Part shown: positions 43,350-56,000 of the stretch, one piece after another | How the letters are laid out: every line of letters starts with the position of its first letter | Numbering within the stretch: position 1 is the stretch's first letter | Assembly (NCBI GenBank): GCA_947471745.1 | Contig: CANJKZ010000262.1 | Span: forward strand, 1,483,501 to 1,547,500 | Length of the DNA: 64,000 nucleotides | DNA from: Closterium sp. Naga37s-1 | Taxonomy: Eukaryota; Streptophyta; Zygnematophyceae; Desmidiales; Closteriaceae | Reading direction: 5' to 3' | Notes under the pieces: generated by a model | What the model was told of the DNA's origin: nothing | Databases searched by the model: none | The model's input: the letters and a program-made list of their open reading frames with translations, nothing else | Position numbers and translations under genes: made by a program

Positions 43350-46300
43350 CTACCACAGACCCCAGGCTCGCTTCTTCTTCTCCTTGCCTCCCTCCCCGTC
43401 CTCTTTCTTGTCCCCTCCACTCGCCTCCCCCCCTGCCCCACCATCCGCATCCTCCTTGCCCTGCTGGTCTGCCTGCGCCCCCCCATCCCCCTCCTCCCAC
43501 TCCTCCAACAGCTTCCTCTGCCGCTCCGTCAGCTCCCTGCACGGTCAAGGTGGGATGGGTGGGATGGGTGGGCAGTGCAAGAAGATTGGTGGATGGGCAG
43601 TGCAAGAGGATTGGTGGATGGGAGAGGGTGCAAGGTAAGCAGAAAAGCAGAGCCAACAGCAAAGCAGAGACTACGCGGATGTGCGCGCAATGGGGGATGT
43701 GAAAAGGAGGGCAATGAGGAAAGTGAGAGGTGAGGCAACCATGGAGGTGAGAGGAGGGGCAGTGAAGGAGGAGGGGAGGGGCTATGAGGGAGGAGCGGAG
43801 GGGCGAGTGGGCAGCAGACGCACGTGGGCACGGCAACATTGACGTGCACAAACTGACTCCCCACTCGGCGACTCGTGGCCGATCGCACTCCTGCGCGTGG
43901 CCAGAGGGAAAGATAGGGGAGGGACAGTGGGGACGAAATGGGAAAGGAAATGGGGAAGAGAGATGGAGGAGGGGAAACAGGTACGAATGTGAAGTGAAAC
44001 GGCCATGGGTGCACAGCAAGCAGGAACCTGTGAGTTTGAAGGTAGCAGATTAACGGTGGAGCAGCTGGGCAGATAGGGGGTCAGCAAGGCCAAGGTGACG
44101 TGCATTGCAAGGTGGCGCACCTTTATCGCGCAGCTGGAGCACCTGGCCTGGCTGCGTGCCCGGCTTGATCTGCATGCACACCGCATTGGCAGCAAGGCAC
44201 GTGCGTGGTGGTAAGGGGAAGGCATGCGCATTGCGGCATGAGCAAGGCATGTGCATGGCAAGTGGGTAACAAACTGCGAGTGTGAAAAAAAATTCTTCTA
44301 GGTAACGGCAACAGCGTGAAGTCAATGCATTGACCCAAGTGGCATGTAACTACATTACATCAACATGGCATGGATGGCATGGATGGCATGGATGGCATGG
44401 ATGGCATGGCATGACAGGGCATGGCATGGCATGGCATGACAGGGCATGGCATGGCATGGCATGACAGGGCATGGCATGGCATGGCATGACAGGGCATGAG
44501 CAGCAGCACCTTAAGGATGACCTCTCCTGAGAGTGTTGGCACCGGCACTGATGCTCCCAGACACGCCTGGCACGCACACGGGGCCATGGCAAGGGCGATG
44601 GCAGGGGCGATGGCAGGGGCGATGGCAGGGGCAATGGCAAGGGCGATGGCAGGGGGGCGTAAGAGGGCCGTGGGAGAGTTGTGGCTTGGAGGCGCAAGCA
44701 GGAGAGGAGAGGGGGTACGATGTTCAGACAGGGGACACAAGGGCATGATAGGTAGGGCTGGGAGGATAAGTATGGGAACGAGAAACGGTGCGCACATGAT
44801 AGGACAGGGAGCATGAGGAGCAGAGGGGGAGGTGGCACCTGGGGGAAGGAGACGTGCAGGTCGACGTGGATGTCGTTGCCGTCCCTCTTGAACACCGAGT
44901 CCTCCTCCACCTGGCGCATGGCGCATGGCACACGGGGGATGGAGCATGGGGCATGGCGCACGGGGCATGCGGCACGGGGCAGGGATATGGGGTAAAGGGC
45001 AGAGGGACGGGGCAGGGGGACGGGGCATGGTGCAGGGGGGAGTGAGTGGCTGAGGGAGATGACAAACCAGCTGGCAGCACCTGCACAGGACGAAGCTGAA
45101 TGTTCAGCAGCAGGGCACCTGAATGTTCAGCAGCAGGGCACCTGAATGTTCAACAGAAGGGCACCTGAATGTTTAGCAGCAGGTCCCCAGGTGGCGCCCC
45201 CTTCCCCCCTGCGCCTCCCTGCCCCGGCACCCTCAGAGTCACTCCCGAGTCCACCCCTGCTCGCCACCCCACACCCGTGTTGACAATGAGAGAGAAGGGA
45301 GGAATGTGAAGAGAGGGGCGGTGGGATGAGGAGCGGAAGGGGTTGTTGGGAAAAGAAGGGTCCGTAGAGACGGAGGATGGAATGGAGTTGCACGAGGATG
45401 TGAGCGGTGCAAGGCTGGGAGGCAGGGAGTGGGAGGATGAAAGAGGATGGGCAGGTTTAGCCGGTTGCAGTGCTCCCAGGGAATGGCACATCCTCCCTGC
45501 TGCTGCCATCCCATGTGCTCCACCAACCATCTACTCCCACCAACCATCTATTCCCACCAACCATCTATTCCCACCAACCATCTATTCCCACCAACCATCT
45601 ATTCCCCCACCAACCATCTACTCCCACCAACCATCTACTCCCACCAACCATCTATCCCCACCAACCATCTATTCCCACCAACCATCTATTCCCACCAACC
45701 ATCTATTCCCACCAACCATCTATTCCCACCAACCATCTATTCCCACCAACCATCTATTCCCACCAACCATCTATTCCCACCAACCATCTATTCCCAACAA
45801 CCATCTATTTCCACCAACCATCTATTCCCACCAACCATCTATTCCCACCAACTATCTATTCCCACCAACCATCTATTCCCACCAACCATCTATTCCCACC
45901 AACCATCTATTCCCACCAACCATCTATTCCCACCAACCATCTATTCCCACCAACCATCTATTCCCACCAACCATCTATTCCCACCAACCATCTATTTCCA
46001 CCAACCATCTATTCCCACCAACCATCTATTCCCACCAACCATCTATTCCCACCAACCATTTATTCCCACCAACCATCTATTCCCACCAACCATCTATTCC
46101 CACCAACCATCTATTCCCACCAACCATCTATTCCCACCAACCATCTATTCCCACCAACCATCAATTCCCACCAACCATCTATTCCCACCAACCATCTATT
46201 CCCACCAACCATCTATTCCCACCAACCATCTAGTCCCACCAACCATCAATTCCCACCAACCATCTATTTCCACCAACCATCTATTCCCACCAACCATCTA

Positions 46301-49300
46301 TTCCCACCAACCATCTATTTCCACCAACCATCTAGTCCCACCAACCATCTATTTCCACCAACCATCTATTCCCACCAACCATCTATTCCCCCACCAACCA
46401 TCTACTCCCACCAACCATCTACTCCCACCAACCATCTATTCCCACCAACCATCTATTCCCACCAACCATCTATTCCCACCAACCATCTATTCCCACCAAC
46501 CATCTATTCCCACCAACCATCTATTCCCACCAACCATCTAGTCCCACCAACCATCAATTCCCACCAACCATCTATTTCCACCAACCATCTATTCCCACCA
46601 ACCATCTATTCCCACCAACCATCTATTTCCACCAACCATCTAGTCCCACCAACCATCTATTTCCACCAACCATCTATTTCCACCAACCATCTAGTCCCAC
46701 CAACCATCTATTTCCACCAACCATCTATTCCCACCAACCATCTATTCCCCCACCAACCATCTACTCCCACCAACCATCTACTCCCACCAACCATCTATTC
46801 CCACCAACCATCTATTCCCACCAACCATCTATTCCCACCAACCATCTATTCCCACCAACCATCTATTCCCACCAACCATCTATTCCCACCAACCATCTAT
46901 TCCCACCAACCATCTATTCCCACCAACCATCTATTCCCACCAACCATCTATTCCCACCAACCATCTATTCCCACCAACCATCTATTCCCACCAACCATCT
47001 AGTCCCACCAACCATCAATTCCCACCAACCATCTATTTCCACCAACCATCTATTCCCACCAACCATCTATTCCCACCAACCATCTATTTCCACCAACCAT
47101 CTAGTCCCACCAACCATCTATTTCCACCAACCATCTATTCCCACCAACCATCTTTTCCCACCAACCATCTATTCCCACCAACCATCTATTCCCACCAACC
47201 ATCTATTCCCACCAACCATCTATTCCCACCAACCATCTTTTCCCACCAACCATCTTTTCCCACCAACCATCTATTCCCACCAACCATCTATTCCCACCAA
47301 CCATCTATTCCCACCAACCATCTATTCCCACCAACCATCTATTCCCACCAACCATCTATTCCCACCAACCATCTATTCCCACCAACCCACCTGCTGGTAT
47401 GGAGACATCCACTTCCCGCCTCTCCTTCACTGTGCCCTCCCCATGACATGTCTTGCACCACTCCTGTTGTGTGCGTGCATGCATACATGATGCCAGGATG
47501 CCATAGTGCCATGATGCCATGATGCCGTGATATTATGTGGAACAAGAGGGTACACATGGGAGGACAGAATTAGGGAGGACAAGAGCCAAGCGACAAGGGG
47601 TTGAGAAGAATTAAGGATAATGGGAAGGTGAGCAAAGGGAGTGGTACGCAGAAGCGGCACGCAGGCAGCAGTGTGCACACCTTGACAAAGACGCCCTGGC
47701 CGCCACAGGAGGAGCACGTCTGCATCACCACTGACGCCCCCATCCGCCGCATCTCCTGCTCCCACCACGTGGGGGGGGGGTGTGGGGGGACACAGGAGAA
47801 GTGTGAGTGGAAGAGGGAAGGGCACAGGTGTGCGAGGACGGAGAGGAGATGCGAGGAGAAGGGAAGAGAGGAGAGGGGAGGGGGGAGGGGGTGGGGTACT
47901 GACCATGCCTTGGCCCTTGCACGCCTTGCATGGGGTGGGCTGGTACCCCTTGGGCATGCCTGATCCGCCTGCATTCAGAAGGAGAGCGAAGTGGGCGAGC
48001 AACACACAGAGGCAGGGGGGGGGCGTGCCGCATTTGAAACGAGTCACAGGTGGATTCACGTGGACATCTAGACTGTTTTGATGCTCACATCAACAGAGAA
48101 ATTGGGCAGACTGATAACAGAGAGTGCTGTTTCGCATCAGCACAGGCAGGGCAGCAGAGAGCACTCACTGCAGGAGGAGCAGCGCACGGGAGCAGAGAAG
48201 GAGAGGTGGCGCGAGCAGCCGTCCACAGCCTCCCTCAGCGTCAGCCTCACCGCCATCTGCACACTCTCGCCGCCCCTCGGCCCCGCCGCCCCCATGCCCA
48301 TGCCCATACCCATGCCGCCCATGCCGCCCATGCGCCCAAAGATGCCGCCCAGCATCTGGGGGAGCCGGCAAGGGTGGGAGGGGAGCGGGGCAGGTGAACG
48401 GAGTAGGGGAGGAGGGGGGCATGGGGGGCAGCAAGTTTGGTGCAAGCATGGGGTGGGAAAATCAGGTGCTGGTGAGGGGATGGACTGCCACTAGCAGCCC
48501 CTACTCGCCCCTTGTGACATGCAGCACGGAGCAGTGCAGTGGGGTGCGGTGCAGGGTAGTGCACAGACCTCCTCAAAGTCCGATGGCCCTCCGAAGCCAG
48601 AGAATCCGCCGAAGCCCTGAGCGCCCGCCCCTGCGCCTGGTCCCCCAGCTGCTCCCCCTTCAAACGCCTCCGGACCAACCTGGGGCGGCAGGGGGGGGAA
48701 GGAGGGGCGGATAGCAGGGAGACAGGAGACAGGGTGGACGAGGAGGAACAAGGAGAAAGCGGAAGGGGAGGGCCGAGGGCCACGAAGAGCGAGGCAAGCT
48801 GTAAGGGCGTGCACGCAAAAGAAATATGAGAACAGCACAAGGAGGTGAGTGGGGGAGAAAGGAGAACGGATGCGACCGATCACGCGCATGGATGCGTCAT
48901 GCGGGCATGTGATGGTGAGTGGAACATGGCATACCTGATCGTACATGGCATACCTGATCGTACATGGCATACCTGATCGTACATGGCATACCTGATCGTA
49001 CATGGCATACCTGATCGTACATGGCATACCTGATCGTACATGGCATACCTGATCGTACATGGCATACCTGATCGTACATGGCACACCTGATCGTACATGG
49101 CACACCTGATCGTACATGGCATACCTGATCGTACATGGCATACCTGATCGTACATGGCATACCTGATCGTACATGGCATACCTGATCGTACATGGCACAC
49201 CTGATCGTACATGGCACACCTGATCGTACATGGCATACCTGATCGTACATGGCATACCTGATCGTACATGGCATACCTGATCGTACATGGCATACCTGAT

Positions 49301-51982
49301 CGTACATGGCATACCTGATCGTACATGGCATACCTGATCGTACATGGCATACCTGATCGTACATGGCATACCTGATCGTACATGGCACACCTGATCGTAC
49401 ATGGCACACCTGATCGTACATGGCATACCTGATCGTACATGGCATACCTGATCGTACATGGCATACCTGATCGTACATGGCATACCTGATCGTACATGGC
49501 ATACCTGATCGTACATGGCATACCTGATCGTACATGGCATACCTGATCGTACATGGCATACCTGATCGTACATGGCATACCTGATCGTACATGGCATACC
49601 TGATCGTACATGGCACACCTGATCGTACATGGCATACCTGATCGTACATGGCATACCTGATCGTACATGACATACCTGATCGTACATGGCATACCTGATC
49701 GTACATGGCATACCTGATCGTACATGGCATACCTGATCGTACATGGCCCTCTTTTCATCATCCTTTAGCACCTGTGTGGCGACACACACAAACACTCGCA
49801 CAGGCACATGTACACACATGCACACACACGCACACACACGCACACACATGCACACACACGCACACACACGCACACACACGCACACACATGCACACACACG
49901 CACACACACGCACACACGCACACACATGCACACACTTGCTCACACACGTGTCTCACACGTGTCACACACACGGCACGCATAGATGAAAGTTCAGCATGCA
50001 GGGCGGCACGCAAACAAGCAAGCAAGTGGCATTTCACAATTCACACAGTACAATGGCAGAGACAGACGAGAGCAGCACGTAGGGCGGAGAAGGAAGCGCA
50101 CATGCGATGAGATGAGCCCATCCCAGCCCTGCCCTGCCACCTCCCTCCCACTGCCTGCTGCCACCACCCCCCCCCTCCCTACCTCGTACGCCTGCTGCAC
50201 TTCTTGGAACTTCTTGGCTGCATTGGGGTCGTCCTTGTTGGCGTCCGGGTGGTACTTCTTCGCCAGCTGCCACCCCACCATGCCCCACCACGACCCACCA
50301 CGCCCCACCACACACCACCACACACCACGGCGCACCACAGCGAAGGAGGAGCGGGGGGGAGCAGTCCATGCAGGGAGGGGCAGGGGGGAGCAGGAGGGGC
50401 GGGGAGCAACGACGAGGGCATCATGTCAAAGACGCGCCCAGTATACCGTGAAAGAGATGCAACGAGTCGCAGCAAGCAGCGACGCTAGCGAGCACATAGT
50501 GGTAATGGCATGGTCACATGATGGCACGTACCGCATAGAAGGCCTTTTTGATTTCTGCGGCCGTTGCCTTCCTTGACACCCCCAACACCGCATAGTAATC
50601 CCGCCCCCTTCCCCCCCCTGCTGCTGCCGCTGCCGCTGCGGCGCCTGGGAGTGAGAGGCAAGCGAAGGGCGGATGGAAAGGACAAGACGGGAAGAATACG
50701 AATGAAACTGCTGCTGTGGCCCACTTACATTCACAATCACACCCACACTCACACTCATTCAGCCATACTCACACTCACTCAAACGCACTCATAATCACAC
50801 ACACATACCAACCAGCTCACATCCACACACGTGCACTCACATACGCATGTGCACATATACATACCACACACCCCATCACACGCCGCCACAAAACACCACC
50901 CCAACGCCTCCAACCACAGCCCACCCCACCGCACAGCACGCACATGCTATCACGGCTGACGCCAGCTGGCAGCGCACCTGACGCGTGGAAGGCACGGTGA
51001 AAGAGCGAGCTGCGCTGCCACGTGGCAGTGGCTGATTCGAGTGGATTGGAAACGGCGAATGGAGCGGCGCGAGCTGAGAGGCAGTGAGGGGCGGCGTGAA
51101 ACACACGGTGGAGGTTGCAGTGGACGCTACGGGAATGGGCGGGGCTCAGTGGAGTGAGGCGGGGGGAATCGCGGAGAAGGGATGGCGTGTGGAGGGGTTG
51201 GGGCGCGGCGCCACGCGTGCCGCCCGCCCTCTCTGCGCCCTCAGCTGCCGCGTGGCTGCATGCTGCCGCCCGTTCACCGCCACACACCGCCCCTGACCGC
51301 TCTGCTCTCCACAGCACCTCCGCTGCTGCGACGTGGCTGCTCGCGACTTGCGTGGACGAGACATGCGTGCGCGCGTCCCGTTGAATCTCCTGCCCGCCTG
51401 ATGGTGCGCCCGTCGCGCATCCGTCGCCTGCACACGCGGAAAAGGGGAGTGACGAGCCGTCGAGGGCAGTGGGAAGAGAAGAGGAAAGGAATTGCGGAAG
51501 GCGAAGGGTGACCGACAAGCGAGGGACGCAGGGCGAAGCGTGTGGGAGCGATGGCAGGAGCGGGGAGGACAATAGAGTCAATGCACTGCCGCCTTGCTGC
51601 TGCGGCCATGCGGCCGAGCGCCGTGCGAGGCGGGCTCTCGTAGCGCAATGAACGGCGATCGGCGTGTGAATGTGCGCTGCGACAACCCACCAGCGCTGTG
51701 ACTGCCGCATATCGCCGCGCCGCCGCGCGTGGGCGGCGGGAGCCTGGCGAGGCCGCGAGAGCGCGCGTGGCGAAGCATGAGAGGACTTGCGCGGATCGAG
51801 AGATGATCCGCTTTGGCGTTAAGAGCGGAATTTGTGGACGAGAGGTTGGAGTGCTTGCGAGGCAGCGAGGACGGTCGCACGGACGCGGGTGCAGGCAAGA
51901 TGGGGAAAGCACAGCCGTGAGAAGCTTGGAAAAGTAGCGACACGGACGACTTCTGGAAGGATCCTCTCGCTCGGTGCAGCAA
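43350..51982 (-). CDS. GFA2: Mitochondrial type I DnaJ (Hsp40) co-chaperone, GFA2-like, 16 exons
   Basis: This is an Hsp70 co-chaperone, likely mitochondrial. Exons, minus strand: 51691-51982, 50978-51073, 50532-50644, 50183-50266, 49733-49771, 48569-48679, 48169-48355, 47904-47968, 47681-47755, 47391-47463, 45165-45256, 44839-44910, 44510-44566, 44121-44169, 43824-43890 and 43350-43536, 552 residues in phase. The N-terminus is Arg/Ser-rich and could be a presequence. The J-domain has [18 protein letters not shown] and HPD (about residue 173). A Gly/Phe linker follows. Four zinc-finger repeats are complete: [24 protein letters not shown] and CKTCHGEG. The substrate domain includes [10 protein letters not shown] and [17 protein letters not shown]. 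The C-terminus [13 protein letters not shown] fits GFA2. Exon 1 and its start are less certain: ATG 51982 lies only 14 bp from a MITE target site. Three introns begin with exon-end or donor-side tandem arrays. Confidence 0.92.
44366..44500. repeat. GGCAT pentanucleotide-rich repeat
   Basis: GGCATGGATGGCATGGATG and GGCATGACAGGGCATGGCATG repeats lie in the DnaJ intron after exon 13, about 10 bp past the donor. Confidence 0.9.
44584..44652. repeat. ATGGCAGGGGCG tandem repeat
   Basis: About six copies of a 12-bp unit lie in the DnaJ intron just upstream of exon 13. Confidence 0.9.
45093..45188 (-). repeat. 23-bp array of DnaJ exon 11 end plus 5' splice site
   Basis: The end of exon 11 (GCTGCTAAACATTCAG) and its GTGCCC donor recur at a 23-bp period. 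CAG|GTGCCC junctions end at 45165 (true exon), 45142 and 45119. A third copy ending near 45097 has lost the GT. Confidence 0.9.
45520..47389 (-). repeat. 17-bp minisatellite of about 110 copies
   Basis: The unit on the minus strand is GTGGGAATAGATGGTTG. The array begins exactly at the donor of DnaJ exon 10 (CAG|GTGGGTTG at 47390) and fills about 88% of the 2.1-kb intron. Variant units (AGTCCC, ATTTCC, CAATTCC on the plus strand) occur in recurring blocks, so higher-order duplication is likely. No stop codon occurs in any plus-strand frame, giving a false repetitive open frame. Confidence 0.97.
48924..49732 (-). repeat. 19-bp array of DnaJ exon 5 end plus 5' splice site, about 42 copies
   Basis: The unit on the minus strand is GTATGCCATGTACGATCAG. 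Its last 15 nt equal the end of exon 5 (encoding AMYDQ) and its first bases equal the donor GTATG. Some units read GTGTGCC. The array starts at the true donor and fills most of the 1.05-kb intron. It has no stop codon in any minus-strand frame. Confidence 0.98.
49786..49970. repeat. CACACG/CACACATG microsatellite
   Basis: A purine/pyrimidine-alternating tract lies just upstream of DnaJ exon 5, in the acceptor half of the preceding intron. Confidence 0.95.
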
Positions 51983-53070
51983 CTGAACGCCTTTATAAGG
52001 GCGTGTAAAATTGTAACGCCCAAACGCTATGGTCGATCATTTGGGCGTTTCTGGCGAGTGCGAAATGTGTAACACTCAAACGAACCCCGCCACAAACTTC
52101 GTCAGCATTTGGGGCACCCACCCCCTTAATAGAAACGGAAATTTTTGATTCCCTTTACTGCATTCGAAAGGGGTGTGGAATAGGGGGATCTGAAGCCTAG
52201 ACTAAAGTGTTTACCAAAGCAGTGGGTTTAGATAAACGGAAAAATATCTCCCCGCTGAGCATAAAGCGGTGCGTAAATTTCTGTTCAGAAATTACCAGTG
52301 AAAATCGGTCATATCGGGGTGACTACTTCAATCGGCGTAACCCTAATTCCTCGCAATCGCCAAAAACGCCCAAATGATCGACCATAGCGTTTGGTCGTTA
52401 CAATTTTACACGCCCTAAAAACCATCGGCTCCCACCCATGTACAGTGTGTGGTGGTAAAGTGTTCACATCCATCCTCTGATGTGTATACATAATTGTCTA
52501 CCCCGAAGCTTAGAACGTTTGTAGTGCATGTACTATGTATAGAACAAAATATGCTTGTATGCTGAATTCCTTGACAGACTTTTGGTCCTTCTGCATCGCA
52601 GTTGCATCTTGATAGGGTAGAAATCGTGTTGCGGTATTCTCTAGAATGCGAGTTCGTGATTCGGCGATGCGACCCTAGCTCGTTCTTTTTCGCCCCGTCG
52701 TCTTCCGTCGACACACGGCGACCGGCGCGCGAATTATCGGCGCATCGTTACGCTGTGCGCGAGCGCAATGGACGAGCAGTCGCCTGAGAAGCGCTTCGCG
52801 CGGGCGATGCAAATCCTATCGCCGCCACTGGCGGCCCGATCTAGGTCTGGCAGGGATGATTCGCCTGGCACGGCTTGGCTTGGGTTATGTTCGAGTTGAC
52901 TTGGCTCGGCTTGTCTGTCTGTCTGATTAGTACTCTCGCTTTTAAGGCCTCGCCTGTTCTTAGGTTTCCGTCCTTCCGTTGTCGCGTGTTTCTCGCCTGT
53001 CTCTCGCCGTCATTCATTCTTTCTTTCCCGGAGCACAGACACGCTGTATTTTTTCCTTCGTTCCTCTCGC
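51983..53070. other. Divergent intergenic region between DnaJ and NIPA-like genes
   Basis: This contains MITE element 2 and about 650 bp of unique DNA upstream of the NIPA-like start codon. No other feature is supported. The DnaJ promoter must lie in or beyond the MITE if the start at 51982 is right. Confidence 0.6.
51999..52415. mobile_element. PIF/Harbinger-like MITE (element 2)
   Basis: This 417-bp non-coding element has terminal inverted repeats of about 66 bp with only a few mismatches, starting GGGCGTGTAAAATTGTAACG. It is flanked by TAA target duplications (51996-51998 and 52416-52418). It shares its 13-bp terminus with element 1 at 6918-7449. No transposase is encoded. It ends 14 bp before the proposed DnaJ start codon. 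Confidence 0.93.
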
Positions 53071-56000
53071 ATGTCTGCCAGCTCAGCAGCCCGTCACACA
53101 CTGACACCTGGATCCAGCGTGGCACCGTTCCGCGGCGTGGCGGCCCAAGCGGCGTTCAGCTCCAGCAGCGCGCCGCCGCGCGCCGCCCAGCCGCTCTCGC
53201 TGCGGCCGTCTCTGGGCGAAGCGGGAGGGGCGGGCTCCCCCGCGATGCAAGCGCACGGCGACGCAGCAGCGGCAGCGCGGGCGGGAGCGGCTGCGTGCCG
53301 GCCGTGGGAGCGCAACGACCTGCTGCGGCGGCTGGCGACGTTCAAGTCCACCACGTGGTTCGCCAAGCCGCAGGTGCGCCGCCGCGCTGCTCCCATGCTG
53401 CCTTGCTGCTCGCACGTGTTGCTCGCATGCGCGGATGTGTGCGTGCACGCTTCATGCGAGTAAGCATCCATTTGCGCCTCGCGTCCCGCCTCTCCTCCTT
53501 CCCTCTCCCCTCTCCCACGGCAGGCGGCGGGGGCGGTGGCGTGCGCGCGGAGGGGGTGGGTGAACTGCGACGTGGACATGCTGGCGTGCGAGGTGTGCCA
53601 CGCGCGCCTCAGCTTCTGCGTGCCGCCCACGTGGTCCAGAGCTCAAGGTCAGCTTTTGCGTGCCGCCCACGTGGTCCAGAGCTCAAGGCCAGCTTTTGCG
53701 TGCCGCCCACGTGGTCCAGAGCTCAAGGTCAGCTTTTGCGTGCCGCCCACGTGGTCCAGAGCTCAAGGTCAGCTTTTGCGTGCCGCCCACGTGGTCCAGA
53801 GCTCAAGGTCTGTCTGTGTGCCGCGCCGCCCACGTGCTCTCGTGTTTCTGGTCGATTGCGTGCCTCTCCTCAACCACCCCACCTCCCCTCGTACACTCAC
53901 ATCGCATCCACCCATCCCCTCCTCCTCCCCTTGGGACCGGGGGCGGCAGTGGAGCGGGCAGCAGCGGAGGTGGCGGGGCGGCTGGAGTCGGCGCACAGGC
54001 AGCACTGCGCGTGGCGGGGCAACGAGTGCGACGAGGCGCTGCTGCTCTTCCCCCCCCAGCCGCCCGCCGCGCTGGCCGCGGCCGTGTTTGAGCGCTGCCA
54101 GGCGCTGCAGCAGCTGGCGCGCCTGCCCGCGCTTGCGCCCGCAGCAGTGGAGCGCATGAGGCGCTGCAGCCCGCGCGCCCTGGACGCGCTGCTGGCGCTG
54201 CCCGCGCTGCCGGTGGGCGCACCGTGGGACGACCCCGTGGGGCGCTCAGCCACGCGCGTGACGTCAGACGCCGCTGCTTACATCGAGGTGCGTGCCTTGC
54301 CTCTCCGCACTCCCCCTCACGTCAACAACCCTGCCTGTGCGCTCGTCTGTCCCCCACTCTCACACGCCTTGCCCCACCCCATGTCTCCACGGTCCCACGG
54401 TGGCACATTGTTCGTGCGTGGGCAGGTGCAGCGCATCATCGCAGTGTGCGGGTGGGAGCCGCGCGCCCTGGGCGTGCTGCCTGACGCGCACGACCCGCCC
54501 CACGCCAACCACCGCCACCCGCCTGCACACCCCACCGCCCCTCTGCCCGCTCTGCCCGCCCATGGGCGCGCGCACGTGCCTGCGCGCCCCCCGCCTGGCA
54601 TCCCTGCGAGCGCGGCGGTGCTGCAGTGCGCGCTGTGCGGCGCCAGCGTGGGCGTGTGGAACTACTCCACGCTGCCCCGCCCCCCCGCCCCCCTCGCCCT
54701 CCCCCCCGCCTCGCCCCAGCTCTCCGCCCGCCAGGGGCCAGCAGGGGAGGAGGGGGCGAGGGAGCGGGAGGTGCAGGCGGAGAGGGGCAGTGAGGGAGGG
54801 GCGGGGAAGGCAGAGAAGGAGCAGCGGGAAGGCGAGAGTGGGGCGCGGAAGAGTCTTCCCCCCGCTCCTGCAGCAGCTGCCATCATTATCGCGCCGGTGG
54901 GGGGAATGAGCATCACGAGCCCCCCGCACAGGGCGGGGCTGGGCGCAGGGGGCAAGGTAAGGGGGCGGTGGGGAGCGTCTCAGGGGCAGGGGGGCGCGGG
55001 GGTGGCGGAAAGGATGGGGGAGGGCTCGGAGGAAGGGGTGGGGGGAGCGAAGGAAGGGGCTAGGGTAGAGGGGGAAGCGGAGGGAGGTGCAGGGGGAGAG
55101 GGCACGGAGAGGGGCATGGGGCCCGAGGTGGTCACTTCGCCCAGGCGGGTGCATGGTCGCCAGGAGGGGGAGGACGCGATGGACGAGCAAGGAATTGCTG
55201 CCCCGCTTGCCGCTGTGTCCGCTGCCCCTGCCCTTGCTGTTGCTGCTGCTGCTACCCCTGCTACTGCCACTGCTGCGTCTGCTGGTGGTGCCGGTGGTGG
55301 TGTGGGTAGGAGAGCGGCAGCAGGCAGCATGGGTGCGCCTGCCTCTGTGGTGAGGAGGCGGAAGCAGGGGTTGGAGGCGGGGGGGGCGACAGCAGGAGTT
55401 GAGGCGGAGGCTGTGCGCCCTGCTGCCCCCGTGGCAGCAGCACTGTCAATAGCAGGCAGCGCCACGCCACTCGGAGCTGCGTCCGCTGCTGCCCCACCAC
55501 CGCCTTCCGAGCACCGCCCACCATCGCCAGCAGCTCCAGCAGGAGGAGGTGCAGCAGGGGGAGCACCAGCGGGTGCAGCAGCAGGAGCGGGCGGGGTGGC
55601 ACTGGACCTGGGTCTGACCATCGCTGGCGGCCTCCCCCCCACGCACCTCTCCTCCTCGCCCCCTCCGCGCCCCTTCGGCTCTGCCTCCGCCCTCCCCCTC
55701 TTTGGCGCCGGCCTGCCCATTCCTGGCTGCCACCTCAGCGGCCCTGCCGGCGCCAATCCGGGGGCAGGCGGCAAGGCAGGCGCAGGGGGGGGAGGAGGGG
55801 GAGGTGGAGGGGGAGTGGAACGGGGCGGGGGAGGGGAACCAGCAGGGAGAGTAGGGGTAGAGGGGGAGGGAGGTGGAGAGGGAGGGGGAGAGGGTGGAGG
55901 CGTGGGCGCGGAGGGGTTTGGGCAGTGTTTGGGCGAGGTGAGCTTTGGGCGGGGGGGCGTGGCGGTGCTGCCGATGAACAGTGCGGAGGGCGTGGTGGCG

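Noticed and set aside
45520..47389. Long plus-strand open frames encoding [17 protein letters not shown] repeats in all three frames
   Set aside because: They result from a 17-bp minisatellite without stop codons. The strand is antisense to the DnaJ gene and there is no start or domain context, so it is not called as a coding gene.
48924..49732. Minus-strand 480-residue repeat protein through the 19-bp array
   Set aside because: The frame is open only because the repeat lacks stops. The DnaJ reading frame joins exon 5 directly to VGPEAFEGG by splicing, so the array is treated as intron.
48924..49732. CRISPR-like array of short direct repeats
   Set aside because: There are no unique spacers between units; copies are head-to-tail with a 19-bp period, and the DNA is eukaryotic with introns.
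52875..54425. Start of the large reading frame at 52875
   Set aside because: Upstream of 54426 that frame is not protein-like. The conserved zinc-finger sequence lies in other frames joined by clear splice sites from the ATG at 53071.
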